NCBI GenBank assembly: GCA_023418575.1 | Contig: JAEZZM010000014.1 | Location: 1 to 29,908 of the forward strand | From: Actinomycetes bacterium | GTDB taxonomy: Bacteria; Actinomycetota; Coriobacteriia; Coriobacteriales; JAEZZM01 | Direction of reading: 5' to 3' | Length of the DNA stretch: 29,908 nucleotides | In this document: positions 9,232 to 17,138 of the stretch, one piece after another | How positions within the stretch are numbered: position 1 is the first letter of the stretch | Layout: each line of letters starts with the position of its first letter | Made by a program: the position numbers and the translations under genes | The notes under the pieces: model-generated | Databases searched by the model: none | What the model was told of the DNA's origin: nothing | Seen by the model: the letters and a program-made list of their open reading frames with translations, nothing else

Positions 9232-9873
9232 TTAATCTAAACTTGGCAAGTCAATCTCTAAACGAGGGCTTGCTAAACCGGCAAGCAAATAGAGATGCTG
9301 GCCAATATGACTGTGCAGATATTTTTGATCTTCACCTGTGTTTAGAGTATAAAAGACACTGTATTTTACTTCCTTACCGGGATTAATAACAATAATATCA
9401 ATTCCTCCTACCTCTTCGGTCACTTCTTTATTTTCATAAGCAGCAAATAAGCTAGAGTCATATAAAAAGATTTTTGCATTATCTCTAGATGCTAAAAACA
9501 TTTCAAATAAATTATATTCTGCAGGCTTGTCATCCTCATTTTTTAGGCTTAGATCAACTTGGACTATTGTTCCTGGTAGCTCAGATACCTGCTCTGGCAT
9601 TTTTTCTGGAGCATATTGTGCATAAAAATCCTTTTGCGATAAGAGATTGGCACCATCAACACGCACATAATATCTTGTTGATACATTGTCTTCAGAATCG
9701 CTCACTTTATCAAAGAAGCTCTCAGCCATATTAACCCACTCATGAGGTGCAAATTGCTTAAGCTCAGGGCGCTGAGCATGTGCGTTAACCTCAAATATTC
9801 TATATGCTATGAGCACACAGATAAGCGAGCAGATAACTATAAAAAGAGCTTTAGTCCATTTGTAGTTCTTCAA
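9232..9873 (-). CDS. Membrane-anchored extracytoplasmic protein, fifth gene of the ABC operon
   Basis: 213 residues with one N-terminal transmembrane helix (about 9-27) and a large outer domain. The outer part has VRVDGANLL, VDLSLKNEDDKPAEYNLFEM and VKYSVFYTLNTGEDQKYL, a strand-rich pattern like the downstream protein; no cysteines follow the helix. The start is TTG 9873, overlapping the ATPase gene end by 23 bases, with AAGGGGG about five bases upstream of the TTG. Strong translational coupling to the ATPase supports a role with the transporter. Function unknown. Confidence 0.8.
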   Translation of the reverse strand: MKNYKWTKALFIVICSLICVLIAYRIFEVNAHAQRPELKQFAPHEWVNMAESFFDKVSDSEDNVSTRYYVRVDGANLLSQKDFYAQYAPEKMPEQVSELPGTIVQVDLSLKNEDDKPAEYNLFEMFLASRDNAKIFLYDSSLFAAYENKEVTEEVGGIDIIVINPGKEVKYSVFYTLNTGEDQKYLHSHIGQHLYLLAGLASPRLEIDLPSLD

Positions 9874-10492
9874 ATTTAGCCCCCTTAATAGTCAAACACC
9901 TATCACTTACCGATAGCAAGAATTGCTTATTATGAGATGCAATTATAATTAAAGCCCCTCTATCACGTTCTTCTTTGAGTATTTGAATTAAGCGTTCTAG
10001 GGCTTCTTCATCTAAGGCGTTGGTGGGTTCATCCAAAAAAATAAGATCCGGAGACTCCATAATTGCTGCAGCAATACCCAGTTTTTGCTTCATCCCCAAA
10101 GAATAAGCTTTAAACTTAGTTTTTAAATTGGGGTCTAATCCAACACGAATGAGCGCATTGTCAATTGCTTGTTTATCTTCATCATGATTAAGCTTGTAGA
10201 GATAGCTTAGATTCTCATATCCACTTTCACTATCTAAAAACTTGGGATGTTCTAGGAGCATCCCTAAGGAATTAGGATAGTCCATGTCTTTATGCAGGCG
10301 TTTATCGTCAAAGTAAATCTCTCCTTTATCAGGAAAAATAAAACCAGATAGCATACGCAGAAAGACTGTTTTACCTGAACCATTTGGGGCACTCAATCCT
10401 GTGATGCAAGATGAGTGCAAGCTTAAATCCACCTCAGAAAATACCGTCTGAGATTTAAAGCTCTTTGACAAATTTTTTATACGTATAATCAT
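9851..10492 (-). CDS. ABC transporter ATP-binding protein with E-loop, lantibiotic-immunity/BcrA type
   Basis: Hydrolyses ATP to drive the two permeases encoded upstream. The 213 residues show Walker A APNGSGKT (35-42), signature YSLGMKQKLG (130-139), Walker B LIFLDEP (150-156) with D-loop NALD, and H-loop His187. At the Q-loop it has Glu81 (MLLEHPKF) instead of Gln. A Glu here (the E-loop) is established as typical of LanF immunity ATPases such as NukF and of BcrA relatives. The start ATG overlaps the previous stop (ATGA) and follows GGGAGG. Substrate unknown; context suggests a peptide. Confidence 0.93.
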   Translation of the reverse strand: MIIRIKNLSKSFKSQTVFSEVDLSLHSSCITGLSAPNGSGKTVFLRMLSGFIFPDKGEIYFDDKRLHKDMDYPNSLGMLLEHPKFLDSESGYENLSYLYKLNHDEDKQAIDNALIRVGLDPNLKTKFKAYSLGMKQKLGIAAAIMESPDLIFLDEPTNALDEEALERLIQILKEERDRGALIIIASHNKQFLLSVSDRCLTIKGAKFEELQMD

Positions 10493-11310
10493 AGTTCCTC
10501 CCGCAAGGGATAGATATCGGCCCGCATTGTATATAGAAACGAAAGCAAAACAGAACTGATTACAAAGAGGACCAAAATAAAAAGATGGATAGCCGCAGCT
10601 TCACTAAATATAAATGAACTTAACAAGCTTGCAAATGCTAGTGGCGACCATTGAGGAATAAGAAATAAACTTGCAAGAATCGCTAATCCTATTAGTCCGA
10701 ACGAATACAAAACTGGCTTATTTAATATAAGCATGGTTTGAATCTGAAGAATACCAAAGGTAATAAGAACATGCTCAAACAAAAATATAATAAAAACCGA
10801 TGGTGATAAACTTACATCTCTTAAAAAAGGTATCATAGTTATACAATACCCTTCAGTAAATCCTAAAGAAAAATCTGCAGAACTTAGAAAGCTTAGCAAA
10901 ATTGCACTTATCAGAATTAACCCCACAGCTACAAGACTAAAGCTAATATTCAAGAAAAGCTGAGCATAAAACCACTTTTTTCTAGTCAAAAGTCTATAAT
11001 TTACTGCCTCAAAATACCCATTCAAACTATTTTTAATGGGCCCCGCTGCCATATACATAATTAAAAGTATCGATAAGGTATATGAGCTCAGTCTGAAGAT
11101 AAGCCTTCTATCAAATTCCTCCCCATCCATCACTCCTATAATAGTTGCTGAAAAGATGTCTAAAAAACTAGGATCTTGCTCAATACTAAGTTTACCAAGA
11201 GCAAAGATAAGCCCTAATTGTGTTAATAGAACAAAGATAAAAAAGTAAATTAAGGACTTTACTACCTGAACCTTATTGCATGCTATTTCAAGTCTTAAAA
11301 GCTTATACAT
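10489..11310 (-). CDS. ABC-2-type permease, second of two
   Basis: About 273 residues with six hydrophobic segments: near 17-40 (SLIYFFIFVLLTQLGLIFAL), 75-95, 115-145, 170-200, 205-225 and 240-265. This matches the small permeases (LanE/LanG size, 240-290 residues) of bacteriocin-immunity transporters. I chose ATG 11310, with GGTGG five bases upstream; an in-frame GTG at 11322 would add four residues. The 3' end overlaps the ATPase start by four bases. It lies just after a second, unrelated-looking permease, so the transporter is probably a heterodimer in the membrane with two ATPases. Substrate not visible. Confidence 0.87.
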   Translation of the reverse strand: MYKLLRLEIACNKVQVVKSLIYFFIFVLLTQLGLIFALGKLSIEQDPSFLDIFSATIIGVMDGEEFDRRLIFRLSSYTLSILLIMYMAAGPIKNSLNGYFEAVNYRLLTRKKWFYAQLFLNISFSLVAVGLILISAILLSFLSSADFSLGFTEGYCITMIPFLRDVSLSPSVFIIFLFEHVLITFGILQIQTMLILNKPVLYSFGLIGLAILASLFLIPQWSPLAFASLLSSFIFSEAAAIHLFILVLFVISSVLLSFLYTMRADIYPLREEL

Positions 11311-11326
11311 ACAAACCACCACTTAC

Positions 11327-12205
11327 TTAGTGATCTTTGGTGTTAACAAGAAAGAATCCTCTTCTTCTTAAACGCCTAAGCTGATAGCAATACAGTAAAC
11401 AGGTAAACATAGCATACACAACAAGTGACAAAACGTTTAATGGCATACTTATATTTGCTGGATTTAAAGGGTCAATTAAGGTAATAATAAAGACTGGTAA
11501 TTTAAGATCCGCAACATCAATTACATTTAATAATAAGAGTGCTAATATACCTGGAACTAGGACTACCTCATAGCTCTTTCTGAATAAGGTAGAGCAAAGT
11601 AAAACTATATTACTCCAAATAACTAAAGCAAATATATGCATTACGCTCATAATAATCAAATATAAGATAGGTTTTGCATAAAACAAGGCCGCGAGGCAAT
11701 TCATCGACCTAACATTAACTGCTAGAGAATTGTCTAGCAAGGGCCTAAAATACGGCCAAACACAGCTCAATGCTACAAAATTAAGAACAAGAGGAGCAAT
11801 TGTCATAAATAAGACAATTGCTGTATTAACTACAAGCTTAGCTTTTAGTTGATCCTTAGGATTTATCCGCGTATAAACTTGCTCAACATAAGCTGATTTA
11901 GCCTCCAGGAGAAGGCTATGGCACATTGGAACTAAGACCAAAAAAGGCAGAAGAATAAGATATAAATTAGTCCAGCGACTATCATCAATTAATAAAAATT
12001 GAGTAACAGAGGAAAAAGATGTGATGTTTGCATAACTTAAATGAGCGATTTCTTGGTATTGAAGATATCTACTAACAGAACTAAGACTTGCGAGAGCAGA
12101 GGCGATAGAAATCAATATAATGATAAAAAAGCAGACAAAGGTAGAGGTTTTATTAAACCATCTACCCCACTCTGCTCTTATAAGTCTCTTAAACGAAGTA
12201 CTCAT
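11327..12205 (-). CDS. ABC-2-type permease, first of two
   Basis: 292 residues. A basic N-terminal stretch (KRLIRAEWGRW) precedes the first helix (TSTFVCFFIIILISIASAL, about 19-37). Further helices lie at about 72-92, 128-150, 175-205, 212-232 and 250-275, so six in all. Start ATG 12205 is one base after the stop of the secreted protein gene (TAG-G-ATG), suggesting coupled translation. It shows little resemblance to the next permease, as with LanE and LanG. Role in moving a peptide or lipid across the membrane is inferred from context. Confidence 0.87.
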   Translation of the reverse strand: MSTSFKRLIRAEWGRWFNKTSTFVCFFIIILISIASALASLSSVSRYLQYQEIAHLSYANITSFSSVTQFLLIDDSRWTNLYLILLPFLVLVPMCHSLLLEAKSAYVEQVYTRINPKDQLKAKLVVNTAIVLFMTIAPLVLNFVALSCVWPYFRPLLDNSLAVNVRSMNCLAALFYAKPILYLIIMSVMHIFALVIWSNIVLLCSTLFRKSYEVVLVPGILALLLLNVIDVADLKLPVFIITLIDPLNPANISMPLNVLSLVVYAMFTCLLYCYQLRRLRRRGFFLVNTKDH

Positions 12206-12206
12206 C

Positions 12207-12650
12207 CTAGTTCTTTACGGTATAGTTTCTAGTGCTATCTGGGCTCCATACGCCAGAAATTTCTCCACCAAAAGCTCCTCTAACAACAAGATATAACTCA
12301 CAATATCTAAAACCTAGCTCCCTTACATTATTTGAAAGAGAGAATTTTCCTATCTCACCTTTTTTAAATACAACAGGGCTGTTAACAGTTACATCTGATG
12401 TGCCAGAGCCTGCATCATTATGAGCTCCCCACACTGTAACATGAGCACCCCCGCTAGCAGTATTTTTATCAATCCTCATATAAACTTTTGACGTGTTTTC
12501 TTTCTTTCTATAACCAGTCTCATAAGCTTTTACAGACATCGTGAAATATGCAGCATAGTAAGAGTCTTTGGTATTTGCTGCAAGAGATAGGCTGGTAGGA
12601 AGGACTAGAGCTGCCACTAGGCCAAAGAATAATAAGGCTTTCATTTTCAT
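12207..12650 (-). CDS. Small secreted DUF2712-like protein, first gene of the ABC operon
   Basis: 147 residues with a signal peptide MKMKALLFFGLVAALVLPTS ending near LAA/NTKDS (about residue 25). The mature part of about 122 residues is polar, has one cysteine, and ends with SGVWSPDSTRNYTV. The closing GVWSPDS is what I recall from DUF2712 proteins, small secreted proteins of Gram-positives often next to ABC genes; this is memory, not a search. The start ATG has GGAG six bases upstream, and a near-consensus promoter lies 41 bases further up. It could be an exported peptide, a sensor or the substrate of the transporter. Function unproved. Confidence 0.8.
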   Translation of the reverse strand: MKMKALLFFGLVAALVLPTSLSLAANTKDSYYAAYFTMSVKAYETGYRKKENTSKVYMRIDKNTASGGAHVTVWGAHNDAGSGTSDVTVNSPVVFKKGEIGKFSLSNNVRELGFRYCELYLVVRGAFGGEISGVWSPDSTRNYTVKN

Positions 12651-12690
12651 AGGGAACTCCTTAAAGTTTGATGCCTTACACTATGCCCAA

Positions 12691-12719
12691 ATTGTAACTA
12701 GTGGACTAACATATGTCAA
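12691..12719 (-). promoter_or_regulatory. Strong sigma-A-type promoter of the secreted protein/ABC operon
   Basis: On the minus strand: -35 TTGACA (12714-12719), 17-base spacer, -10 TACAAT (12691-12696). Transcription would start near 12684, giving a leader of about 34 bases before ATG 12650. The best promoter in the window. Confidence 0.8.
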
Positions 12720-12805
12720 CTTCTTGGGTTTAAGGCTAGTTCTATAATTTTAAAATCTAATGGTTAAATCGCTAGTACTAAATGAAAAAGTAGCTTATTG
12801 GACTA

Positions 12806-12976
12806 TCACCCAGAAAATATGAAACTTATTGCATACACTATGGTTGATTCAGTTAAATCTTCAGAAATCAGTTCTATATTTCCATTTTCCTTACTATTGA
12901 TCTGGAAGCACATAAAATTGAACTCCGGTACTCGGTTTCCATAACCAACATTTAGACCAACTGTTTGTAAATTTCT
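12806..12976 (-). pseudogene. Short open fragment, possible decayed gene end
   Basis: A protein-like frame of about 56 residues (RNLQTVGLNVGYGNR through LTESTIVYAISFIFSG) ends at TGA 12806. It continues upstream in the same frame past a TAG at 12977-12979 for 33 more codons to ATG 13078, but that part overlaps the transposase remnant. No start or ribosome site of its own. May be the end of a lost gene, or chance. Confidence 0.25.
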
Positions 12977-12979
12977 CTA

Positions 12980-13294
12980 CTTAATAAAGATATTACTCTT
13001 GTAATAAAGTTCTTCCCATACAACTCTGTCTTCCCACTCTTTGGGATTATCTTCTAGGTTTTCAATAGTTAGCCGCATGACGCCTAAACGTCCTCGCGCT
13101 CTAAAACATCTCTGATTTAAGTTTTCTTTGATAGCAGCCAAGCTAAAAACTCTTCGAAATACTTTGCATCTTGATCATACGAAATAACTTTTGATGCCCC
13201 ACAGTCTTTACAGCGCCATCTCTGTTTACCTAAAAGAAGTCTTACCATTTTTAGACATATTTGAGCCACAAGTAGAGCATGTTACTAGTTTCAA
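12980..13294 (-). pseudogene. Degenerate IS1249-like transposase, N-terminal part
   Basis: Pieces in changing frames match the zinc-ribbon start of IS1249-type transposases. From TTG 13294: KLVTCSTCGSNMSKNGKTSF, then a frame change to GKQRWRCKDCGASKVISYDQ and on to FEEFLAWLLSKKT, stop at 13117. Another frame change gives KSEMF, stop, SARTFRRHAANY, stop. The C-x2-C, QRWRC-x2-CG and EFL-WLLSK blocks in this order are characteristic. At least two frameshifts and several stops make it non-functional. A later stretch (RVVWEELYYKSNIFI, about 12980-13030) may be a still more decayed part. No terminal inverted repeats identified. Confidence 0.7.
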
Positions 13295-13632
13295 CTAAGC
13301 CCCCTCTAAAATAGGAATTTAACAGCTTAATTTTCTAATATCTACCTGCAGATATAGTGATATGACTTACACACATTTTGGCCTATAAGCCCTATCTTGC
13401 ACCATCGTACTTTTTATCTTAGATGGAATATAAAGCGGATTCATCTGACTTATAGCATAAAATACAGTCCATAAAAACTGTCTCAGCTTTTAGTCTCTTA
13501 TCTACAATTATCAACACTGATTCTTATAACAGAATATTCTTTATGAGGCTAGTCTTCTAAATAAGAAGCTATCTGGCCATTAAAAAGGTTCTAAATATGC
13601 TGTTAATCCGTATCATAAATGAATCTTCCTTC
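13295..13632. other. Intergenic, AT-rich, no gene
   Basis: No supported gene. A 25-codon minus-strand frame MNPLYIPSKIKSTMVQDRAY ending in RPKCV lies near 13380-13455. The sequence TTTTGGCCTATAA at 13376-13388 recurs exactly at 14858-14870. Probably more debris of mobile elements. Confidence 0.5.
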
Positions 13633-14196
13633 TCAATTATTGTCACTTACTATATCATCACAGAACCATGTAAAAGAAAGAATCAAAAAAGTGATAGGAC
13701 ATACAGCAAAACTGATAACAGGTAAAATTGCATCCCATATAATAACACTACATTTATTATCTTCTTTTTTGCTTTTAAAAACTCTTACTACTATAATCAA
13801 AAAAATTGCTATAACAACAGATAAAAGACTAATTATTCTCATATCAATTAACAAAGCGCTGAAAAAAGAAAAAGCAATCATGAGTTGAGATATAAGGTTA
13901 CCCGACCTTTTCTTAAATGCATAGAATATTCCAGATAAAAACCATGAAACTACTGCCCATAAGGTTAAGCAGTTACTCACCAGAACACTAACGTTCTTCT
14001 GTCGACCATTAATCCAATCTGCTACATCATGCAATCCGAGCCAGTTAAAAGTAGATATAATATTTTGGAATCCACTAACTCCAATCCCAAAAAGTGATAA
14101 CCAAACTACAAAGATATAAAAAGACAGAAGCCAGTTAGAAATACTCCGAGAATTTATCAATGAAACGTAATTACTTATATTGCTTAAAATATTCAT
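13633..14196 (-). CDS. Orphan integral membrane protein of unknown function
   Basis: 187 residues from ATG 14196, which has AGGAGA nine bases upstream; longer in-frame TTG starts up to 14238 lack such a site. Five hydrophobic segments are visible, e.g. WLLSFYIFVVWLSLFGIGVS (22-41), LTLWAVVSWFLSGIFYAF, LISQLMIAFSFFSALLI, IISLLSVVIAIFLIIVV and a C-terminal one with PVISFAVCPITFLILSF. Between helices are short loops, with KSKKEDNK as the largest charged one. No known motif recognised. It is more AT-rich than the surrounding genes and sits between decayed mobile DNA, which suggests acquisition by transfer. A superinfection or immunity function is possible but not supported by a motif. Confidence 0.7.
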   Translation of the reverse strand: MNILSNISNYVSLINSRSISNWLLSFYIFVVWLSLFGIGVSGFQNIISTFNWLGLHDVADWINGRQKNVSVLVSNCLTLWAVVSWFLSGIFYAFKKRSGNLISQLMIAFSFFSALLIDMRIISLLSVVIAIFLIIVVRVFKSKKEDNKCSVIIWDAILPVISFAVCPITFLILSFTWFCDDIVSDNN

Positions 14197-14240
14197 ATGC
14201 AACATTCTCCTATAACTATACGAATAAAAATATTTCAAAT

Positions 14241-14275
14241 ACTAATCGATTAATCACTATTTTTCTATGATTAGT
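14241..14275. promoter_or_regulatory. Candidate operator upstream of the orphan membrane protein
   Basis: ACTAATC (14241-14247) and GATTAGT (14269-14275) form an inverted repeat, and the palindrome GATTAATC (14248-14255) directly abuts the first arm. Three related half-sites within 35 bases, 45-80 bases upstream of ATG 14196, look like a repressor site. Confidence 0.35.
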
Positions 14276-14920
14276 CTTTTAAGAGTACACCTCCACACTT
14301 TTTGGGAATGAATAGGGTAAGATACTTAACTTAGAACCATGAAAATAATGTTACTGGTATGTAAAAACTTTAAATGCCTCTTAGCGGTAATTGCCTACCT
14401 AATGTTTACTGCTTATTATAAATTATTAACAACTTTCACTCTATGCAATAGGCAACCCTTCTTTCACTAAAGACAGATATATTATAATGGTAAAGAGCTT
14501 CTGATAAGGAGAATACAACAAAAGCCGCTTAATAGGATTAAGACTTAGAAACAAATTCAATTTAAATCTTCTTTTCCAGTAATCATAACAGATATGACTT
14601 GCAACAATCTAAAGTATTAAAATTTCTTAACTGCTTGAAACCGAAACATGAAATAATAAGTAACAAACAGATTTATAAATCTTAGCATGACATGTCTCTA
14701 CGGAATACAAACCAAGACTAAAGAACTAAAGCAACTTGGTATTCCTATAAGCCGCTTTTAAGTAATATACCTTACGTACACAATTAGATTTATTAGCCTA
14801 TCCGCCTTCTAGTTTACTTAAAGACTATTTGACTCTTATTGATATAAAAGTCAAAATTTTTGGCCTATAACCATCAAAATTAGTATTGAAATCAGGATCA
14901 GTAGCAGTGGTCTAAGTCAA
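14276..14920. other. Intergenic, AT-rich, probably decayed mobile DNA
   Basis: No intact gene. On the minus strand at about 14880-14640 a frame with several stops reads ATDPDFNTNFDGYRPKIL, then SLSKLEGG, stop, ANKSNCVRKVYYLKAAYR. The LEGG block recalls the N-R-I-E-G-G motif near the end of IS1249-type transposases, a weak resemblance. On the plus strand a TATAAT (about 14480) and AAGGAG (about 14507) stand before no usable frame, as if a gene start was left behind. Confidence 0.4.
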
Positions 14921-14955
14921 ACAAAAAGTGCCCAGACTGCTACAGCCTGGGCACT
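14921..14955 (-). terminator. Rho-independent terminator after rplQ
   Basis: Perfect 9-base stem AGTGCCCAG/CTGGGCACT (14927-14935 with 14947-14955, 11-base loop). On the minus strand it is followed by TTTTTG. It ends the alpha operon about 32 bases after the rplQ stop. Confidence 0.9.
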
Positions 14956-14987
14956 AATAACTTAAGATATCTTAGAAGCTAGAAAGA

Positions 14988-15527
14988 CTATTTTGTCTCT
15001 TCCTTATCGGCCTCTTCTACAGAAGTCTCTGCAGCCTCTGCTGCCTCTGGAGCCTCAGTAGCTTCCTCAGCTACTTCCTCTTCAGCTACCTTCTCTTCTA
15101 CGGCCTCTTTTTTAGCTTCTTCCTTCTTTTCAACAGGCTTTTTCTCCTCTTTCTTTTTTGGAGTGTTTGCCTCTTGAACGAGCTCCATGATTACCATTGG
15201 AGCGTTATCGCCCTTACGTGGGCCAAGCTTCATGATGCGAGTGTATCCACCCTGACGATCCATCCACATGCCCTGAGCAGTCTTCTCAAAGATCTCAGCT
15301 ACCAATTGCTTGTCACCAAGGTAAGCAATTGCTAGACGGCGAGAATGAATGTCACCGCGCTTTGCCCAAGTGATAATCTTATCAACCTCAGGGCGAATCT
15401 CTTTAGCGCGAGCCTCAATGGTTTTAATTCTATCGTTCAAGAAAAGAGCAGCAACTAAGCTCTTTTTCATGGCCTTTGTATGGCTCGCATCAGTACCGAG
15501 CTTACGGCCCTTAACATTGTGTCGCAT
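14988..15527 (-). CDS. rplQ: 50S ribosomal protein L17 with long acidic/basic tail
   Basis: Large-subunit protein at the exit-tunnel side. The L17 core is residues 1-120 (MRHNVKGRKLGTDASHTKAM, AAALFLNDRIKT-like helix, AYLGDKQLVAEIF, GGYTRIMKLGPRKGDNAPM). A low-complexity tail of about 58 residues follows, first KKKEEKK-type lysine/glutamate then Ala/Glu/Val-rich. Similar tails are known in Actinobacteria; the function is unclear. It lies 19 bases after rpoA and is the last gene before a strong terminator. Confidence 0.97.
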   Translation of the reverse strand: MRHNVKGRKLGTDASHTKAMKKSLVAALFLNDRIKTIEARAKEIRPEVDKIITWAKRGDIHSRRLAIAYLGDKQLVAEIFEKTAQGMWMDRQGGYTRIMKLGPRKGDNAPMVIMELVQEANTPKKKEEKKPVEKKEEAKKEAVEEKVAEEEVAEEATEAPEAAEAAETSVEEADKEETK

Positions 15528-15546
15528 TCTTACAGTCTCCTGGTCT

Positions 15547-16494
15547 TTAAGGCTTTAATCCTAGGCCCATTTCCTCAAGCTTATCTTTAACCTCTTCAAT
15601 GGACTTAGCACCAAAGTTACGTATGTTTAGTAAGTCATTTTCTGAGAAATCAACAAGCTGACGTACAGCGTGAATACCTGCACGCTTTAAGCAATTGTAA
15701 GATCTTACTGAAAGATCTAAGTCCTCAATTTGCTTATCAAGCTCAGTGTTAGTCTCTACAACCTCTTGAATAAAGATAGAAGTATTTTGCTCTTGTGGCT
15801 CTTCCTCTTCTGCAGTGAGGTTCATAAATGCGTGCATATGCTGGTTAATAATATTAGAAGCCTGAACTACTGCACCTACTGGATCTAAGGCGCCATTAGT
15901 TTCTACCTCTAATACCAAACGACCATAGTCTGTACGCTGACCAACACGGGTATCCTCAACCAATTTAGTACAACGCTTAACTGGTGAGAACAGCGAATCA
16001 ACGGTGATCATACCAATTGGATCATCGTCACGCTTGTTGCGCTCAGCAGGTACGTAACCAATACCCACACCTACACGCATATTCATGCTTAGGTGTGCAC
16101 CCTCATTTAAAGTAGCGATCACATGCTCTGGGTTGATAAGATCAAACTCAGCAGGGACAAAGAAGTCACCACCAGTTACAACCGCAGGTCCATCAATAGT
16201 GACCGTTACATTAGCCTCATTACCAGTACCATTTGATTTGAAGATAAGTCCCTTAACATTTAAAACAATGTCGGTTACATCCTCAACAACACCAGGAATG
16301 GTAGAGAACTCATGCTGAACACCATCAATCTGAATAGCCTCTACTGCAGCGCCATCCAAAGATGAGAGCAAAACACGGCGTAGTGAGTTACCAAGAGTAT
16401 CACCATAACCACGCTCAAGGGGCTCAACAATAAAGCGGGCAAAGGAATCGTTTACGTGCTCAACGGTTACCTGGGGCCTAATGAATTCTGACAT
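15547..16494 (-). CDS. rpoA: RNA polymerase alpha subunit
   Basis: Scaffold for polymerase assembly and promoter UP-element/activator contact. The N-terminal domain (about 1-230) has RFIVEPLERGYGDTLGNSLRRVLLSSLDGAAV, the dimerisation region; the C-terminal domain (about 250-315) has LDLSVRSYNCLKRAGIHAV and RNFGAKSIEEVKDKLEEMG. The 315-residue length is normal. A Glu-rich linker (TAEEEEPQEQN) joins the domains. Start ATG 16494 has GAAGG five bases upstream. Between rpsD (35 bases) and rplQ. Confidence 0.98.
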   Translation of the reverse strand: MSEFIRPQVTVEHVNDSFARFIVEPLERGYGDTLGNSLRRVLLSSLDGAAVEAIQIDGVQHEFSTIPGVVEDVTDIVLNVKGLIFKSNGTGNEANVTVTIDGPAVVTGGDFFVPAEFDLINPEHVIATLNEGAHLSMNMRVGVGIGYVPAERNKRDDDPIGMITVDSLFSPVKRCTKLVEDTRVGQRTDYGRLVLEVETNGALDPVGAVVQASNIINQHMHAFMNLTAEEEEPQEQNTSIFIQEVVETNTELDKQIEDLDLSVRSYNCLKRAGIHAVRQLVDFSENDLLNIRNFGAKSIEEVKDKLEEMGLGLKP

Positions 16495-16529
16495 GTATAC
16501 CTTCAGCCTCCTTGGACTTCCGCTTAATA

Positions 16530-17123
16530 TTACTTAGAGTAAAGCTCAACGATTAACTGTTCTGCAATCTCAAGATCAATCTGATCACGAGTAGGGATTG
16601 AAACTACTGTACCAGAAAGCTTCTCAAGGTTACGATCCAGCCATGCAGGAACAGCAATACCCTCATTTGCTACAAGAGCGCTCTTAAATACAAGAAGCTC
16701 CTTGGCCTTATCGGCAATAGCAATAACATCGCCCTCTTTTACACGATAAGAAGGAATGTCAACACGCTGACCGTTTACAGTTACATGACCATGAGAGACC
16801 TGTTGACGAGCACTACGACGGCTCTGAGCAAAGCCCAGGCGATAAATTACATTGTCCAGACGAAGCTCAAGAAGAGTCATCAAGTTCTCACCGGTAGGGC
16901 CTTCCATACGGTTAGCCTTATCATATAAGGTGTGGAACTGACGCTCTAAAACACCGTAAATGAACTTTGCACGCTGCTTCTCGCGGAGCTGAAGACCATA
17001 CTCACTAATACGACGTGAGCTACGAGCAAGTTTACGGTTAGATTTCTTGGTGTATCCCAATACAAGGGGATCAAGATCTAAAGACCTGCACCTTTTAAGT
17101 ACAGGAGTGCGATTGATTGCCAT
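16530..17123 (-). CDS. rpsD: 30S ribosomal protein S4
   Basis: Primary 16S rRNA-binding assembly protein. 197 residues. The RNA-binding S4 domain is visible at about 88-150 (LRLDNVIYRLGFAQSRRSAR, QQVSHGHVTVNGQRVDIPSY). The N-terminus (AINRTPVLKRCRSLDLDPLV) has a single cysteine, so it lacks the four-Cys zinc knuckle of some S4 proteins. Start ATG 17123 has GGAGG upstream. In the alpha operon S4 is the autogenous repressor in E. coli; its target here is not known. Confidence 0.97.
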   Translation of the reverse strand: MAINRTPVLKRCRSLDLDPLVLGYTKKSNRKLARSSRRISEYGLQLREKQRAKFIYGVLERQFHTLYDKANRMEGPTGENLMTLLELRLDNVIYRLGFAQSRRSARQQVSHGHVTVNGQRVDIPSYRVKEGDVIAIADKAKELLVFKSALVANEGIAVPAWLDRNLEKLSGTVVSIPTRDQIDLEIAEQLIVELYSK

Positions 17124-17138
17124 TTACTAATCCTCCAA

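Noticed and set aside
12207..12650. Lactococcin 972-type bacteriocin
   Set aside because: The mature part lacks the Trp/Gly/Tyr-rich pattern and length of that family; the GVWSPDS end fits DUF2712 better.
12977..13078. Separate 33-residue gene starting at ATG 13078
   Set aside because: It overlaps the transposase remnant in another frame and has no ribosome site; it is more likely a by-product of frameshifts.
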